Below are positions 44,982 through 57,636 of a stretch of 64,000 nt of DNA, one piece after another. Where the stretch lies: positions 6,380,599-6,444,598 of the forward strand of contig OZ004595.1 of the NCBI GenBank assembly GCA_963924555.1, in the 5' to 3' direction. The translations under genes and the position numbers were made by a program. Source of the DNA: Crambe crambe. Its lineage: Eukaryota; Porifera; Demospongiae; Poecilosclerida; Crambeidae. The notes under the pieces are model-generated. The model saw only the letters and a list, made by a program, of their open reading frames with translations, was not told where the DNA came from and did no database searches. Positions within the stretch are counted from its first letter, which is position 1, and the number at the start of each line of letters is the position of its first letter.

Positions 44982-45149
44982 CTTGACATTTTTTGTGATT
45001 TTAATCTCATTCTTGTAATCCCTTGCTAACTGACTGTTGACACTGTTGACAAATGATTATTGCCGTCAAACGTGTAGATAATGTTGTATTAGAGAATGCC
45101 ACCCAAGCTTCATTCAAGTCATATAATGCACTGACTAATGAACACATCA

Positions 45150-48100
45150 CTATTGTAACTCAGTGGAGTGGAGTTTGACTTTCTTTCTCTTAGTTTTCTT
45201 TTTTGCTGTTTTTGCCAAGATAGCATGGACAGCCTCAGCATCCTCACTACTCAGACCATCCAATGTTCTTTCCTCCCCTCCACTACTCACAAGCACTGCC
45301 ACCATCTCCTGCACTTGCGCCTGTTTCAAGTTAATCATACAAAACACCTCATTTCCAAGGACTCCAATCTTTGCTAGGCTTAACTATCAATACCTTTTTG
45401 AAGTGGTTTGCTGCAGCTGGTAAATCTTGAACCATTCTCGGTAAAAGCAGAGAAGCTAAATTCTTGAAATAGAGTGTTTTATGCTTATACTTTATTGTGC
45501 TCTGTGGTATGGTTGGACTTACTGGATACCGCTGGATATAGGTGGAGAAGAAGTGGGGAGGGATGCTTGAATTCCTGCAGCAGTTGGTTGTCAGTGTGAG
45601 TGAACAAGGTGTTGACAATAGCCACACGGCCCGGCCCTTTAATGGCAGCATGTATTATATCAACCCCCCCCCCCCCACAGGACAGCTGCACAACCAGAGT
45701 AACTCGACAAGATCACAGGATTGGAGGGTGTCTAGTGTCATAACATCCCCTCCATCATATACACACTGGCAACAAAAACCAGAGCTTGCCTGGGGGCATT
45801 GTTCAGTCATTGACTAGTGTGTTAAACTATAGTTGGTACTGGTCTATTTAATGACAAAGGAATCCAATATTGGCTGTTAAAATTATGTTCCTCTTTAAAG
45901 CCTATGTTGTATCATAATGGTAACATAGGTCGATGAGAGGGGCAGACCCTGGAATTAAGAGCTGTAATATTCACTCACTTCACTGTTATGAAATGATGGA
46001 GAGCATCTGAGAACCACTCGGTTACCATAGATACATCAAGCTGGCCACGGTTGGGCATCTTAGGTGGGTTCTCTCTTTCATGTTCCTTTCGCTTCCTCGC
46101 TGATCGTGTGGTGATGGGGGAAATGAGGGGAGGCGCTGAGGTCCCACGGAGAACTCGAATCAGGAACATGATACCTGCTGTTGCCAGAGGAGAGGTGCAG
46201 GGGTTGGCTGGGAAACAAGACGCAATTAAGCTTATGTAAGTTACAGAATAGCATGTGTATTACATTTGTAGAGGTGCTGGAGCAGTTGGTAGAGTTTGTT
46301 GTGAATGGCTGATGCATCAAATCCTGACTTTGGATACTAGGAACATGTAACATACTTTTGGTCAGCACAGCATGTGGCTTAGACTCTACAATCTCCAACT
46401 TACTTCCTTAGCATGACAGAGACGGTTCTTAAAAATGTCTCCAGCCTTCTCCACCAGATCAACATGACTTTTAGAGCTCTGGGCAGCGTGCACTACTTCA
46501 TACAGCGGCACTATCAAGTCCTGTCATGTACCATCTTAAATTAATCACAGGGTTTTACTCCAATATTATAGTGACTTACAAATATGAGTGGGTTGGAAGG
46601 TTCTTTGCGCAGAAACAGCTCAACAAGGTCCAAAACTCGCAGCTTAAAATGAAGCAAAGACTTCTCATCATCTGAATCCATCAACACATGGTGAAGTGAC
46701 AAACCACAACACCTGATCTACTCACCTTTCTGTTGTTTCTTCTGGTGCTTTAGGGCAAAGCGTGTTCTAAAGACTTCCCCTAGGGCTTTGTCGATGGCCA
46801 TCATCGCATCGTCATCAGGTGAGTCCTCACTCTACAGTAGTAGATGACTTATAGAGACTGAAGTTTCCTCATTGTAAATTCTGATCATCACACAAACCTC
46901 TTCATTGCTATCCACTGCAGCAGCCACCCCCAGAGCTCTCCGCACCTCCTGAGCGAAGGCTGGATCTACACCTCCTCCTTCCCTCTCTCCCTCTTCAGAT
47001 CCACTGGACTCAGACTCACTCTCCTTCGACTCCTCTTCACTTTCCTCATCTTCCTCCTTTCCTTCCTCCATCAAATCCTCCACAGCTTGCTTTGGCTTCA
47101 GCACGGCTAGAATTAGTTGAAGACACTCCATTGTCACTCTTCCTGTCAACAACCGAAATACCTGGGAACAGAGAAAGCTCACTCTCCCAGCCAACGCAAG
47201 CTGGGAACAGAGAAAGCTCCTTAAGCTCACTCTCCCAGCCGACACAAGTATGTGTATATACTGACTTGCTCAACAATGGTCCTCCAGAGTTGAGAAGGTT
47301 GGGAGAGGAGGCCAAGCAGAAGGTCAGTCAATACTGCCATCCACTTGGAGGAGTTTAGTTTCTTTCTTTGTGGTGTACGTCCCTTCCGTTGCTGCCCCTG
47401 ACTCATCTGCGTCAGACACACTTCCAACTCCTGCACAATTAACACCATTAGAACTCGCAGCAATGCAAATCATTCACTTGCTTGGTTACAGGAAGGGGTC
47501 ATTTACTCACCGATATGGTTGAGCGATAGTGATCCCTCTCATTGTGAGGGAGGAGTCCCAGGCCCATGGCTGAGAATAGCAGCAAGAAAGCCTTTTCCTC
47601 ACATTCCATGTCGCTCTGAAATGGACAGAGAGAAATACATCATCAACAAATAATATGGGAAGATGGGAAGCAAACCCAAGGTTACCTTGGTAGAAAGAGT
47701 TTCCACTGTCTGACAAGTGACCCTCCAAGATGACTGGTCCTACATTAATACTGAATCATCAAAAAACTAAGAGAGTAGCAATAAGAGCTGGGAAGAAAAA
47801 GAAACACTTCTTGTCACATTATCTTAGGGGGGAGCTACACTCAGTATTCAGCATGATGCCTAGATTCACTTTTGACCATTGAGACCTAAATTGGTCATGT
47901 AAAATATTTGGCTGTTTTTGTTTTTTTTTTGAAATTTACCAAAGTCTATATTAGCCTTGGTAAACTTCTAAAAAATGACCAATTTTTTTATGTGATCAAT
48001 TTAGGTCTTAATGGTCAAAAGTGAATTTAAGCATCATGCTGAATGCTCAGATTCACTTTTGAGTGGTATATAGGTCTCGTAAAAAAATTTGGTCATCTTT

Positions 48101-50534
48101 CAGAAATTACCAAAGCTATAATAATTATAAGACTTGGAAAATGGCCAATTTTTTTACAACTCAAAAGTGAATCCGAGCATTCAGCATGATGCCTAGATTC
48201 GATTACTTATTGTATCAAGGGACTATAATTAGTAATAGCATGTGAAAATTTACCTCATTTGAGAATGGATGTACAAGTAGGACTCCATCACTTGCCATCA
48301 ACTGCTGAGTTACTTTGAACAAGGCTGTGATAAAGTACACCCCATCCTCCATCATCCCTGGAGGACAGTGAGGACGTTTGCCTGGGTGAACCATACCCCC
48401 TTGATCAGGCAAGGGAAGAGGCATACTGGTGAGATCTGTCAAAACACTCATAAAACGAAGCCGACAGTCTTCCTGCACGGAAGGTTCTAGGGCAGACATT
48501 GGTGCCATCAGTGATAGAGGCAGCTACAAAGAAGAGGTATAGTTGGTTATAACTATCTGAGAAGTAATCTTGACATCAGACCCAAGATTCTATAATACCT
48601 ACCTTGTTAGTGGAGTGAGCAGTGAGAGAGAAGAAAGCATGTCCTAAGAGGAGAGTAGCAACAGAAAGGAGCCAGGGACCCCTACGGGGAAGCCGTGGGT
48701 TCCTCACCAATCCCAAGAGCTGCCCCACCCCCCAGAGTTGTACCTCATGGAGCTCTTCTCTAAACAGAATGGAAAATAATCATCATTCACTTTTTCATGA
48801 AACCGCAACGAATTTTCTTATCCAATCTATTCAATAGACCTACCCACCCTTGGGGTTCTGAGCAAGCTTGTCCTGTCAACATCTGCTGAAGTATTTCCAT
48901 TATGTGATGAACACCATCAACATTGACCTTGCTGATAATGAGTTCAACAATCTTTGATCCTGACAGCCTGTCAAACTTGCCACTAGTTCTGGAAAAGGAA
49001 ATACCACATGACTGATATACTATCGCACACACACACATACACACACTTTCTTTGCAAATGAGTCAGCAACGTGGCAAGCATCTCTTGGTCATCTATTGTA
49101 TCAACAAAAGACCCCAGTTGAGCCAGCTATAGAGAAAAAAGCATCATAAATATTTTGGGAGAAAGGCCAAAGTACTTCTGGGTCACACTCCATTTGGAGC
49201 CACTCACCAAGTGATTTACAGCAGGATAGAGAGAGTTGCCAGCAGAGTGAGAGTTATTCATAAGACAGTGAAGAAGATTGGGGCTAAATACCACACCCAC
49301 TTCATCAGCTAATAACGAAGGTAGGAGTTTTTCTACGAGCTGGAAACCAACATATTTCCTGTCACGACTGGAAGTGAATAGGCCATCTGAATAAGAAAGC
49401 AGCTTCACCAACTCTACTCAACTCATTTCTTTTACTCACCATCAACAATCGTCGTCCAAAATTTTCTGAAATGACCCTTGCCCCTGACAGCATCCAACAC
49501 CAGTTGCCAAACAGAGTGCAGTCGTGGTACCGAAGACGACGATGCCTATTAAAGGAAATCCCTATACACAACCACACCTTACCAACTATCACAAAACTCA
49601 CCAACAAAGGAGTAATCATGCGTTTAAAGTTCTTGTGACTCCAAATATGTTTGGTGTTCCAATGCACCTGCAAAAACTCTTGAAACCACTCCTCCTAATT
49701 ACGACATCATCCCCTTAATTATAGAGAATAGGAAGGAGTAAAGACATAACGTACTTTATGATGGCACCTGCTAAGGTGAAGGAGAAGTTGGAGCTGCTCA
49801 GTTGTACAACTCTCCCAGCCTCCATCCAAGTCCATCTCGGAAATCAGGTGATCCTTACATACACTCGTACCAGGATACTTGTCCAGTAGTTGGCAAATGA
49901 TAGACGTGCAAAATTCTTGGAGGTAGGTCTTCTTTTTCTCGAGAGCTACCAACTGTTTGGTCACACTCACCAAGTCCTCCTGAAATTAATAATCATAATG
50001 TAATTACTACAATCATTACTACTTATTACAACACATACTGTTCTTTTTAGGGTACCAGAACAAACGAGTGCCAAGAGAGCAAATCCCTTTCCAAAACACG
50101 CCCCTCGCTCTTCTGAAGCTTTCATTCCCTTACCAACATCCAGATGCGAGTGAATTAACTCAAGCACTTGAGAGGTGGGAAGCTGAGGGAACTGTACCAA
50201 GACCTGGATGGTAAAAACCAGCTGAGCTAGGGGAGTCAAATAGATAGATATTACCTCAGTAAGAGCAGAGTAGAAGCCATGTCTAGCTCCTTTCCTGCTT
50301 GAAGCCAGTCCTCGCACTAATCTCTGTACTGCATACTTCAGTTCATGACAGATAGCATCACCCTCACTCAGCTCCTAGCAATGTAAGCCAGTTTGGACCC
50401 TGAGAGAAGCTTGAAACGTTAATACTCACCTGGTGGCCTTTCAATAAGGTTAAGAGTTTTTTTGCAGCACCTATTCTTTCTTCTTCTTCGATGGAAGATA
50501 AGGACCAGAAAGTTTGCAACAAATTTGACTCCAT
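45150..50534 (-). CDS. MYBBP1A: MYBBP1A / DNA polymerase V (Pol5) homologue
   Basis: A multi-exon gene starting MESNLLQTFWSLSS at 50534 and ending KKKTKRKKVKLHSTELQ with the stop at 45150-45152. Internal landmarks match the Pol5/MYBBP1A HEAT-like scaffold: ELKYAVQRLVRGLASSRKGAR, LLTLLKGHQ, LLHCLMNNSHSAGNSLYPA, LLLGLLSQPSQLWRTIVEQV, an acidic stretch rich in E/S near 46990-47060 followed by DPAFAQEVRRALG, and a lysine-rich nuclear/nucleolar C-terminus. It is a nucleolar factor of ribosome biogenesis and transcription control, not a polymerase. Exon borders were not all fixed. An NRF-1-like GCGCATGCG is 50 bp upstream. An AT-rich repeat occupies one intron. Confidence 0.85.
47845..48200. repeat. 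Dispersed AT-rich repeat, family 1, MYBBP1A intron
   Basis: Three or four units in alternating orientation with TTCAGCATGATGCCTAGATT, GACCATT(A/G)AGACC, CCAATTTTTT and ACCAAAG signatures, the same family as at 6085-6330 and around the PSMC2 intron insertion. No ORF. Confidence 0.7.
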
Positions 50535-50708
50535 GATACGAAAGCCACGTGGTATGGTGCGCATTAATTGATCGATAATTGTTAGCGCATGCGTATTTCA
50601 CATTTGAACAAAAAAAAACATTTGAACAAACGGATCATGTACAAGAATGATTATAAAAAGTGACCATGGGTTTGATGTGATGATTTTGAATGCAGTTATG
50701 TAATCAAT

Positions 50709-52942
50709 TTAGTAAGGTGCCTTATGTCTGTCAATAGCATTGACTACAGCCTCGTAGGTCAGAAACACAATAGCTGTATTGGGAACCACACGAATGAGAT
50801 GAGCACTCATTCCACCATAAAGACCCTTCAATCTCTCCTCCTTCCACACTGTCAGCACTGTCTGAATAAAAGAATGATACTTGCGTTGATCTCGAGACAC
50901 TTTCTGCCGAAGCCTGGTTCTCACAACCTCTGTAAAATAAACCCAAATAAGATAAAAGTTTGCATGCCTGAGGCATTTGTACAGCCTCATTTATAGTAAC
51001 CAAGTTGCATGCCTGCCATGCCCTTATCTCAACACGTGCACAATACTGGAATCCAGGACACATGATAGATACCATGTTTGATAGAGATCTATCAACACCT
51101 AAAAAAGATCATCTGATTTATGTAACCCAAGGGTGACCAGGTGTACAAGACAATTGTGGTTCCAGTGAAGGAACTGATACATTGGTAAGGGTAACTATCA
51201 TAATGTGAAACAAATTCTTGTGACCTTTCTGACTGAAACTAGTGTTTTAAAAAGGAATTGAAGATCCTAATTGAGTAAGCTATTCAGCCTCAGCACACTT
51301 ACCATGTGGATAGCACATGCTAGATGCTGTAAACTTTGCCACACCAGCTGCAAAGATGTAATCCAGCGTTCTCAACTCGTCTCTATTTTGTCGCAAAAGC
51401 TTCTTCAAGTGTTCATAGATAACAAAATGGATTGCAGTCTCGCAAGTACCTATAAAATCCAGACAACAATAACACTAATACAAGTCCAGTCTTTTCAGCT
51501 AGAATCCCATAACATCCAATTTGTCACTTACATAGCCTAAACCATAAATTAAACTCACCTGCATAAGAGGCAGACAGGCCTCTGTAGAAGCCTCTCAAAC
51601 CATCAATTTTATAAATCTGCCTGATGCATTTAAGTGCGGGAAGCTTGTGGCCTTGCTCTAATTGCATCTGGGTCTTGATTACCCATAACGGACTAGTGCA
51701 CGTGGTAGTAATGATACCTGCACAAGAAAAATGCATGAATCAGATTAACCCAAAGCTATAATCAGTTGATTACAGGTTGACCTCTGACTTTGTTTACGGT
51801 ATATAGTACAGCTTATCCATTGACCTCCAATCAATATGCAACGCTACTTTATCACTAACCTGCAGTCATTGCTGAAGCAAGGTGGACCACTGGGCTCTCG
51901 TAATTGAACAGGAGGTTGTAATGCTGTTTGGCTTGTGAATAAGCAGTAAAATAGAGTGCTCTGAATGGAAACAAGATAGGGGATTCATTGAGTTGCATTT
52001 CTATATAGAATGCCAATAGGACACCATAAGATCTACACATACATACCTTGTAGGTATTATGCCTATTAAACTAGGAGCCAAGCCTTTGAATAAAGCGGTG
52101 AGACCTTCAGTTTGGAGTAGATATCTGCAAGTAAACATTAATTATTTCTGTAAATACAAGTACTATCATGAATACTACTATTAATCAATGAATATTTGTA
52201 GTTTTATTGTTGTACTATTACACAATGACCTGACTAGTAAGGGATTAATTTGGGAAAGAAAGAATGTGCTATTCAAGCAGCAACCATGATTGGGAATCCT
52301 AACAGTGCAGCATTGGGAATCCAAATAATACCACCCAATCATCACCGCTGCACCACCAATCATCACATACAGGTGATTATGCCAGTCAGGCAAAATACAG
52401 ACAATGCCATCAATTGTAGTCTGCATTCTACATTTCCTTAACCTTGTCCACTATTCCATTGTTAACTATTTTTGTTGATGCTTGCTACAGTACATAATTA
52501 TTACAAGGTATTCCACCATAATACATGTACCAGAAAACACATGAGGGAAACACATACCTGAGATAATGCACAGGTGTGGTGGTGGTGGCAGCAATGGCAC
52601 TAATGGTCCTGCCATGTGTGTGTGGTGGCCATATGGCTGTTGGCTGGAGTGCAATACCTCCATTCCCAAAACTTTGAATACTCTGTAGTACACTTTGACC
52701 AACTGAAGACTGCAAAAGGGAGTAAAAGCAACACAAAAGTATGAATACAAATATACAAAAGAGCTGGTATATGAGCAAACCTGAAGTCTGGTTTTCACAA
52801 CCTCCAAAGGACAGGTGACTGTAGTGCCAACTGCACCAGCAAGCCTACACAACGCATAACCATGTCATTACAGCTTGTGCGATTTTCTTAGTTCACTAAC
52901 GTACCCTCCCGCAACCAGGTGAGCAAAAGGATCGATTGCCAT
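50709..52942 (-). CDS. Mitochondrial pyrimidine nucleotide carrier, SLC25A33/36
   Basis: A multi-exon gene starting MAIDPFAHLVAGG at 52942, joined to LAGAVGTTVTCPLEVVKTRL. Three carrier repeats each have the Px(D/E)xx(K/R) signature or a variant: PLEVVKTR, PLWVIKTQ and PHEVVRTR. Between repeats 1 and 2 is a long low-complexity loop (WPPHTHGRTISAIAA). The C-terminus is VVPNTAIVFLTYEAV with the stop at 50709-50711. The PLWVIKT and long first loop are typical of the Rim2/SLC25A33/A36 branch, which moves pyrimidine (deoxy)nucleotides across the inner mitochondrial membrane. Some exon borders remain open. It ends 175 bp before the MYBBP1A start on the same strand. Confidence 0.88.
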
Positions 52943-53364
52943 ACTTAGTATGAGCTCCGTATGTTGAATTCCAACTGTTATTCGAAAATTTAGAGTAATT
53001 TTGCCACCTACTACATGTGGTAGCCGTTTTTTTCAGCTTGCATTCAGCTGCAGTTCCACAGGAACCAGTGAGCATTCCCAATATCTCCAAGAATTGGAGA
53101 AAGGCAGAAGAAGCGCAGAGTAACTGCAGCCGTCCAACAAAAAAAATGACCTCTCAGCCATCCTGCCTACACTTTTTATTATTGTATTTTTGTCTAGCAC
53201 GTGTACAATGCATGCATGCGCGCCAATCTAATGAACATGATTGGTCCAATCAAATTCATGCACTCGAGCGCGGGGTTGAAACGTGCATTTTACTGCGCAT
53301 GTCAGCTAATCAGTAATAATTAACGGGAAATACTCTTGCTTCTTCCTTGTCGTGACTATATAGC
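52943..53364. promoter_or_regulatory. Divergent promoter region SLC25 / PXYLP1
   Basis: A 422-bp region between two opposite start codons. GCATGCATGCGCGCC near 53211 and CTGCGCATG near 53294 are NRF-1-like. No other gene is seen. Confidence 0.45.
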
Positions 53365-54933
53365 ATGAGAATAAAGCAATTCAAAGTCCTGCTGGTTGCT
53401 GCGTTTCTATTGGCTGTATTCTGTAAGTCAATAGCTCAAATCACTCATTCTTGTGTTATTATCAAGTTAAAATAACCAGGTTTTTTTGGATGGAGTCATA
53501 TTACAACAGTGTCACCAGCTGTTTCCTTGGATCATAGATTTTTGGGGTGTGATGATAATTGCCATGCCTATCACAAAAGATTAGATCGTTACTGTCATAG
53601 ATCACTTCTTCGTAGCCAGCATAAACTGGAGAATCAATTTTCTCTGGCTCTGGATGGAATTCTGCCCAAGGATGTCGCTGAAGAATATGAACTGGTTCAA
53701 GCTCATATCGTGGCAAGGCATGGAGATCGTTCTCCCAATAGCCTTGATGTGATTGGTACTACTGTATTCTACGAGTGTGGTCTCACTGAGGGTAAAGAGA
53801 ACATCAGTTGGACCGGTCTGAGGGATTTTCCACATCTTCAAAGCCTCTCTTATGGGGCAGAGAAATCTCACACTGTTCACCATTCACTCTTTCCTGGCAC
53901 TAACAGCAAACGATGTGGTGTGGGGAAACTGACCAGGACTGGTTACTATCAACACAGAGCTCTGGGACTTATGATGCAGAAGAAATATGCAGCTCTGCTA
54001 CTTGAGAATTTCACAAATGATCAAAGAGCTCTGGATAGCATATATGTTCAGTCAACAGACTTCTCTAGGACATTGCGCAGTGCTGCATCATTTATGCTTG
54101 GTTTTCTACCCGATCGACGTAGTCTGAGACAGGCGCTTACCATTTATGTGTCTCCAGGTGATCGTCTCTTAGCCCCTCCTCCAGGTATAAAGAGAGTATT
54201 CAAGCCCTGCAAGCATTTCCTATCATTCCACCAAGCTATGCTGAAGAAAACTGATTTCTACAAAGATGAAATCAACTTGTATCATCCACAGTTGGAGCAG
54301 TTGAGTGCAATATTCCACCTTAATCTTGATCACCGTGTTCCCATCACTCGTCTCTTTGATTCCATAGCTACTCGTGGTTGCCATATCAAGGAAAACCCTC
54401 TCCCTTGTTCCCATCGTGTCTGTCTGGATTACAAGTTTGCTAATAAACTCTTCAAATATGTGGACTGGGTGAATAGTAGAGGTTTCACACAAGAGGCTTC
54501 TATGGTTGGCTTGATACCCTTCCTTAGACACTCTGTTAAGGGTCTGATGGAGGAGGTGATAGAAGGTATTAAAAAGAATCCAAAGAAATTCATCCTCTCT
54601 CTGACTCATGATACCACAATCATTCAATTACTTTATGGGATTGGTGTGCATTTCGATCGGTGGATGTCGTATGCCTCAAGGTTCATTTTTGAGCTATGGC
54701 GGTCTAAAGGCACACCCCTCACTGAAAAATCCTCTTACCACATCAGAGTCCTCTTCAATGGTGTACCTATAACTCGTAAACTGATTGCATGGAAGGATTT
54801 TAGAAAAAAGAATGTTAACCTCCATCCCGAGCTTCTTCCTTATTTAGAGTGGGAGAAATTCCTCATGACTGGCCCATACAGAGACACTTTCTCCTACGAT
54901 GAAGCATGTAAAAACCGTGTTTTAAATTTGTAA
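53365..54933 (+). CDS. PXYLP1: 2-phosphoxylose phosphatase 1 (histidine acid phosphatase)
   Basis: Two exons, 53365-53422 and 53480-54933, 503 residues. Exon 1 and the start of exon 2 encode a short cytoplasmic tail and a membrane anchor (VLLVAAFLLAVFCFFGW), a type II topology fitting the Golgi. The catalytic motif VARHGDRSP (RHGxRxP) is near residue 105 and the proton donor LSLTHDTTI is near residue 393. C-terminal Cys pairs (CSHRVC) fit a lumenal fold. PXYLP1 removes the 2-phosphate from xylose in the proteoglycan linker so that glycosaminoglycan chains can extend. The start is chosen by the anchor; the split Cys codon closes the frame. Only one small intron; convergent with HECTD3, 97 bp apart. 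Confidence 0.88.
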
Positions 54934-55030
54934 TCATCATTCATGCTATAGAGAATTCTTCATAAAATACTGTAGTACTAGATACACAGCATAATGAAAT
55001 AAAAACTATACATGGAATAATAAATACTAA

Positions 55031-57535
55031 TCACTCCCATGGAGTCATGTCAGTGTCTATAGCAACACAGTTGTATGCAGCATACTTCAACCTGTCCACT
55101 GCTTCTTCCACACTACTATATTTTGGCAAGTAGAGCGTGTTTGAACAGGTAGCTGAAGTGGGTAGCTTGCTGGTGTCGTTATCAGAAGCATCAATGAAGA
55201 TTGTGCAAGGGAGCCTCCTACGCCCTGTGATGAAGCGAAGGAACCGACTTCTATCATTGTTGCTGAATCTTTCCAGAGCATCCCACATGATCTTAACAGG
55301 CTGGCTACTTTCAGATAGTGAACTGTCGTACCTTGCTGACTTTTTCAAAGCTTCAACAGATACTTCTGGGTTTCCACATACTTTGAGTTCTAATTCTTGC
55401 CATGTAAGGAGGCTGAGTAACTCTGTAGGAATAACTGAAATGAGACCATCTCGTATCGCATTTATCTGCACGTTATTCTCGTTCATCCGCTGCTCCTTCA
55501 CCATCTTGCAGTAATCTACTCGATTCTCATACGTCACCATCTTTTCAGCTCCCCCTTGTAACAAAGGGACTGTCTCCCCATTGCTGAGCACAGTAGTGAA
55601 CTTTAGTGCCCCTTCAAAAGACTCCTTGAATTTCTCTTCTGTCATTGTCTCGATAGAATCGATGAACTTGACTTCGGCTGAGTCAACGCTGATGAAATCT
55701 CTGGTCCAGGACACTGGTTCTCCCACCAACTTCTTCCACACAAACTGGGAGAGGGAAAGCACGAGACTCTCCTGACTTCGGAACATGGCACCCATGAATT
55801 GTCCCACAAAGACGAATTTATCGTTGAGTGAGCAGCTGGGGTTGGGAATGTAAGTGTCGCGGTAAACATTCGAAGAGTCTTGACTCTGGTTAGGACTGCG
55901 GATAAAGAGAGGAAGTGCCACTTCAGAATCTGGATCGCTAGGACAAAGCTCATCGGACATATCGGCAAGTGAGTCTCGGAAACCTCCACCTTGGTCAATG
56001 ATGCCCTCTTGAATGAATTTGCACTCCCACCACTGGCTCCAGTGCCCTGCCCACCTGAAGTTGTAGTTGGAAGGTCTGGTGTGTTTCTTCAACTCTCGAA
56101 TGATTTGGTTGAAGACACTTTTCTTGCACTCGGGGTCCTTCGAAGGGTCATCTCGGTGCTGCTTAGCTGTAATGCGGTTGATGTAGAGGATAGGACGACT
56201 AGGGGAGCTGGTGGAGGTCTCACCAAGAATCAGCTGAATCAAAGCATTTCTTTGTGGGCTCAGAGGCCAGAGCTGACGAATAGTGCAGACTGCATCCATC
56301 TTACTGGAAAATTTGTGCTTGGTGCGAGGGAGAAGGTACATGAGGTCGATGTCAAGAAGATGAGCGATCCTCTTCAGCACAAGCCCTCGGTAAAACAGCT
56401 GCTCAGGCTGGAAAGGCTGCAGCTTAGGGTAGCGTGCTATTCTGTCTGGAGCAAATACATCTTTACTTAAGGTCTCACATAGCACAAAGAGAGAATCAGC
56501 TGTGTGGGTAGTAACAGAGACACCTCGTATTCGACAGTCAATACCACCTTGGTAGCACGACTTGACATGAACCTCAATCACTTCATAGAAAGTGGTGAGT
56601 GGGTTGTGGAACAGCTGGAGTTCTTTAGAGTCATAATCAGAGGAGCCCAAATTCCGAGTGCAGATAGTTGTCATGCTGCCCACAGTTCCTCCCTTCACCA
56701 AAATACGACGTGGGAGGTAGCTTCCATCCTCTGAATCCACCAACAGAGCGAACTTTTGGATCAGAGTGCCCGGTTTCATGTAGAAACGAAGCCAGTGTGA
56801 GCCCTGGCTCCCATCTGACTCCCAATAGTGGTCCTCTAGATCAGGATCCAACATATCCTGGATCCCATCCTCTTCTGATGAGGCTTCCACTTTAACAAAA
56901 TGCTCACTGCCTTGCACACTAGATCCACCAATCAGTGAATTCTTCAATTCAAACTGGATTAGAAACTGAGCCAGTTCTTCATCAGCCTCTAAATTCCATC
57001 CAGGTGGAGGCACACTCAATTTCTCCATTTCTTCTTTATCTTGATTCAATATTTGTGGTCGCTTACCAAACTGTAGCGTGCATCTCTGTTCTACGACTTT
57101 AAGCCAGTCAGTAGCCTCCTTCTTTTCCGTATTCTTCTTCCCACTACTACTACTACTACTGGTAGAAGAGGGAACACTTACTGGGAGCAATTTGACAGTG
57201 GCTTTGAGTTCTTTGGTGGCAGGTTGAAGGAGTATCCAGCCTTGGTGAGGAGAAGTTATTTTCACCCAGCCACCACTGCTGTTGAACAATGGTTGGCCTT
57301 TGCAAGTAATTTTGGTGATTTTTCCTTCAGGAATCTTTTCAATAACTTTGGCTCCATCCTTTGGTTCCTCAACAACCTGAAGTGAGCTCTTTACGTCGGA
57401 AATCTCGTAGGTAAGTGATTTGGGAACGAAGCATAGTGGCCAAGGAAGACTTTCACCCTTCCTCAAGCAATCCACGGCATTGGTTAGACATCTTATCCGT
57501 CCAAGGCGAACACGAGCAGGATCGACAGTTCCCAT
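55031..57535 (-). CDS. HECTD3: HECTD3 E3 ubiquitin ligase (intronless)
   Basis: A single uninterrupted frame of 834 codons; human HECTD3 is similar in length (861). N-terminus MGTVDPARVRLGRIRCL. There is a DOC/APC10 domain (HYWESDGSQGSHWLRFYMKP, near residues 220-350) and a C-terminal HECT domain (GGGFRDSLADMSDEL, VGQFMGAMFRS, SWTRDF). The catalytic Cys is in ATCSNTLYLPKYSS close to the end. A serine run (SSTSSSSSSG) lies near residue 130. It forms a thioester with ubiquitin and transfers it to substrates. The lack of any intron is unusual among its neighbours. GCGCATGCG lies 56 bp upstream of the start. Confidence 0.93.
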   Translation of the reverse strand: MGTVDPARVRLGRIRCLTNAVDCLRKGESLPWPLCFVPKSLTYEISDVKSSLQVVEEPKDGAKVIEKIPEGKITKITCKGQPLFNSSGGWVKITSPHQGWILLQPATKELKATVKLLPVSVPSSTSSSSSSGKKNTEKKEATDWLKVVEQRCTLQFGKRPQILNQDKEEMEKLSVPPPGWNLEADEELAQFLIQFELKNSLIGGSSVQGSEHFVKVEASSEEDGIQDMLDPDLEDHYWESDGSQGSHWLRFYMKPGTLIQKFALLVDSEDGSYLPRRILVKGGTVGSMTTICTRNLGSSDYDSKELQLFHNPLTTFYEVIEVHVKSCYQGGIDCRIRGVSVTTHTADSLFVLCETLSKDVFAPDRIARYPKLQPFQPEQLFYRGLVLKRIAHLLDIDLMYLLPRTKHKFSSKMDAVCTIRQLWPLSPQRNALIQLILGETSTSSPSRPILYINRITAKQHRDDPSKDPECKKSVFNQIIRELKKHTRPSNYNFRWAGHWSQWWECKFIQEGIIDQGGGFRDSLADMSDELCPSDPDSEVALPLFIRSPNQSQDSSNVYRDTYIPNPSCSLNDKFVFVGQFMGAMFRSQESLVLSLSQFVWKKLVGEPVSWTRDFISVDSAEVKFIDSIETMTEEKFKESFEGALKFTTVLSNGETVPLLQGGAEKMVTYENRVDYCKMVKEQRMNENNVQINAIRDGLISVIPTELLSLLTWQELELKVCGNPEVSVEALKKSARYDSSLSESSQPVKIMWDALERFSNNDRSRFLRFITGRRRLPCTIFIDASDNDTSKLPTSATCSNTLYLPKYSSVEEAVDRLKYAAYNCVAIDTDMTPWE

Positions 57536-57636
57536 TTTGCGCTGGTTTTAATGCAGTGGGCGTGGCTATTATCACACCTACTAGCACCAATGCGCATGCG
57601 TATCTTTGTTGGTGTGCTTTATATAGAAATACTAAG

